DNA from: an uncultured Flavobacteriales bacterium
Lineage (GTDB): Bacteria > Bacteroidota > Bacteroidia > Flavobacteriales_D > Crocinitomicaceae
Direction of reading: 5' to 3'
DNA length: 14,808 nt
Assembly (NCBI GenBank): GCA_913031405.1
Contig: CAJWCX010000007.1
Span: 1-14,808, forward strand
Made by a program: the position numbers and the translations under genes. Within the stretch, counting starts at the first letter, position 1. The number at the start of each line of letters is the position of its first letter. The notes below the pieces were generated by a model. It was not told the origin of the DNA, did not search any database, and saw nothing but the letters and a program-made list of their open reading frames with translations. Of this stretch, positions 13,827 to 14,808 are shown piece after piece.

Positions 13827-14808
13827 CTATGTTTTGTGTTTTGATTTAAATTCAAATCACTTAAAAGGAAAAAGCTTCCAGTAACAATCAAAAGGTCTTC
13901 TGATCCCATTCTTTCCTTTACATGTTTGATTGTAATGTTCACATTTGTTTCGATAGGAAACCCAGTCTTATAAATGGCATTGATGTCTTCCCAGTCTTTT
14001 TTACTTTTACTTCGCTTGTTGTCAAAAGTACAGAGATAGAGTGTTGTGTTTTTGAATAGTTTTATAAAGTCTGCATCAATCTCACGCTCTATTGTGCTTC
14101 CAAGGATACAATATACCTTACCTTTACATTGTTGGTGCACTGATCTCATTGTTTGCTCTATTCCTTCCTTATTGTGAGAAACATCAAGAATAATTTTGGG
14201 ATTTTCTTGAATAACTTCCATTCGCTTTTGATACCCTGTGTTTTTATATAAATTTTCTATTGACTTATGAATGATTTCTTCCGAACATTTAATGCCCAGT
14301 TCTGACAATGCGCTGATTGCCGTATTCACATTCTCCAATTGGTATTGGGGAAGCTTCGAATCGGTGAAGCTTTTTTTAGCGACACGCATGAGCGCTTTTT
14401 TTTCGCGACTAACTTGCTCAAATATAGCATGAACTTCCTGCTGTTTTTCACCGATCACTACCGGAGTTTTTTCCTTGATGATACCCGCTTTTTCTTTTGC
14501 AATATCCTGTAATGTGTTTCCCAGATACTGTTGGTGGTCCAATCCAATATTAGTTATCACTGAAACGAGAGGGTTTACCACGTTCGTGGCGTCTAAACGT
14601 CCTCCCATTCCGGTTTCCAATACCACATAATCACAACTTTGTGCAATAAAGTACTTGATGGCCATCACAAATGTGATTTCAAAAAAAGAGGGCTTAAAAT
14701 CGAGTTTAGTACTGCGTATTATTTCACAAAAATCGACCACTTCTTGTTCGGAAATCATGGCTCCGTTCACGCGGATCCTTTCTCTAAAATCAAATAGGTG
14801 AGGGGAGG
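13820..14808 (-). CDS. folC: Folylpolyglutamate synthase / dihydrofolate synthase (partial, 5' end off window)
   Basis: Mur-ligase-family enzyme that joins glutamate to dihydropteroate and to folates using ATP. The visible part is 328 aa, reading in from the right edge. Its first residues are SPHLFDFRERIRVNGAMI, the canonical FolC stretch, so the GTG at 14770 is an internal valine codon and not the start. Further motifs are FEITFVMAI, VLETGMGGRLDATNVV, ITNIGLDHQQYLGNT, IAKEKAGIIKE and, in the C-terminal ligase domain, LDVSHNKEGIEQT, in the place of the common LDGAHNP. The missing part should hold the N-terminus and the ATP-binding GTxGKGS loop. The frame ends with TAA at 13820, 29 nt before pyrR on the same strand. 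Confidence 0.95.
   Translation of the reverse strand, partial: SPHLFDFRERIRVNGAMISEQEVVDFCEIIRSTKLDFKPSFFEITFVMAIKYFIAQSCDYVVLETGMGGRLDATNVVNPLVSVITNIGLDHQQYLGNTLQDIAKEKAGIIKEKTPVVIGEKQQEVHAIFEQVSREKKALMRVAKKSFTDSKLPQYQLENVNTAISALSELGIKCSEEIIHKSIENLYKNTGYQKRMEVIQENPKIILDVSHNKEGIEQTMRSVHQQCKGKVYCILGSTIEREIDADFIKLFKNTTLYLCTFDNKRSKSKKDWEDINAIYKTGFPIETNVNITIKHVKERMGSEDLLIVTGSFFLLSDLNLNQNTKHSL

Noticed and set aside
14770..14770. GTG as the start of the folC-like gene
   Set aside because: The frame upstream encodes the conserved SPHLFDFRERIR stretch, so the GTG codes for an internal valine and the gene continues past the edge.

Overview
The window reads as ordinary chromosomal, housekeeping-rich DNA from a free-living, probably marine member of the Bacteroidota, most likely Flavobacteriales or a close relative. 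The grounds are the low GC content, the sodium-pumping NQR complex, a secreted protease with SprB-type repeats and a type IX secretion (T9SS) C-terminal tail, promoter boxes of the Bacteroidota type (TAnnTTTG with an upstream TTTG), A-rich translation starts with few Shine-Dalgarno sites, and family-typical sequences in every conserved gene. There are no tRNAs, rRNAs, CRISPR arrays, insertion sequences, phage genes or integration scars.

Layout, left to right. (1) 1-2942, minus strand: start of the Na+-translocating NADH:quinone reductase operon, nqrA-nqrB-nqrC, with nqrC cut by the left edge. (2) 3233-3619, plus: apaG, divergent from nqrA and convergent with the next operon, sharing a CTAG stop palindrome with it. 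(3) 3616-5965, minus: a tightly overlapped operon of a membrane family 2 glycosyltransferase, an ECF-like sigma factor and the 16S rRNA methyltransferase rsmG. (4) 6039-8246, plus: tgt (tRNA queuosine pathway) followed directly by an LptF/LptG-family permease. It is divergent from (3) across a 73-bp region holding both promoters and a 15-bp palindrome. (5) 8409-10541, plus: a large secreted subtilase, ended by a strong intrinsic terminator. (6) 10840-11046, plus: a small predicted single-pass membrane protein of unknown function. (7) 11036-14808, minus: folC (5' end beyond the right edge), pyrR, pyrB, a STAS-domain protein and ribonuclease Z. A well-spaced promoter at the folC/pyrR junction probably makes pyrR-pyrB-STAS-rnz a unit of its own.

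Functionally the window combines respiration and the sodium gradient (nqr), RNA maturation and modification (rsmG, tgt, rnz), pyrimidine and folate metabolism (pyrR, pyrB, folC), envelope building (glycosyltransferase, Lpt permease), secretion (T9SS protease) and two regulators (sigma factor, STAS protein). I found no convincing undescribed multi-gene system. The most useful second looks are the altered zinc site of TGT, the almost leaderless pyrR promoter (which leaves no room for classical PyrR attenuation), the orphan STAS protein and sigma factor inside housekeeping operons, and the unknown small membrane protein. Start codons were revised for nqrB (GTG), the glycosyltransferase, tgt, the protease, the STAS protein and pyrR. 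folC is shown to run through the window edge instead of starting inside it.
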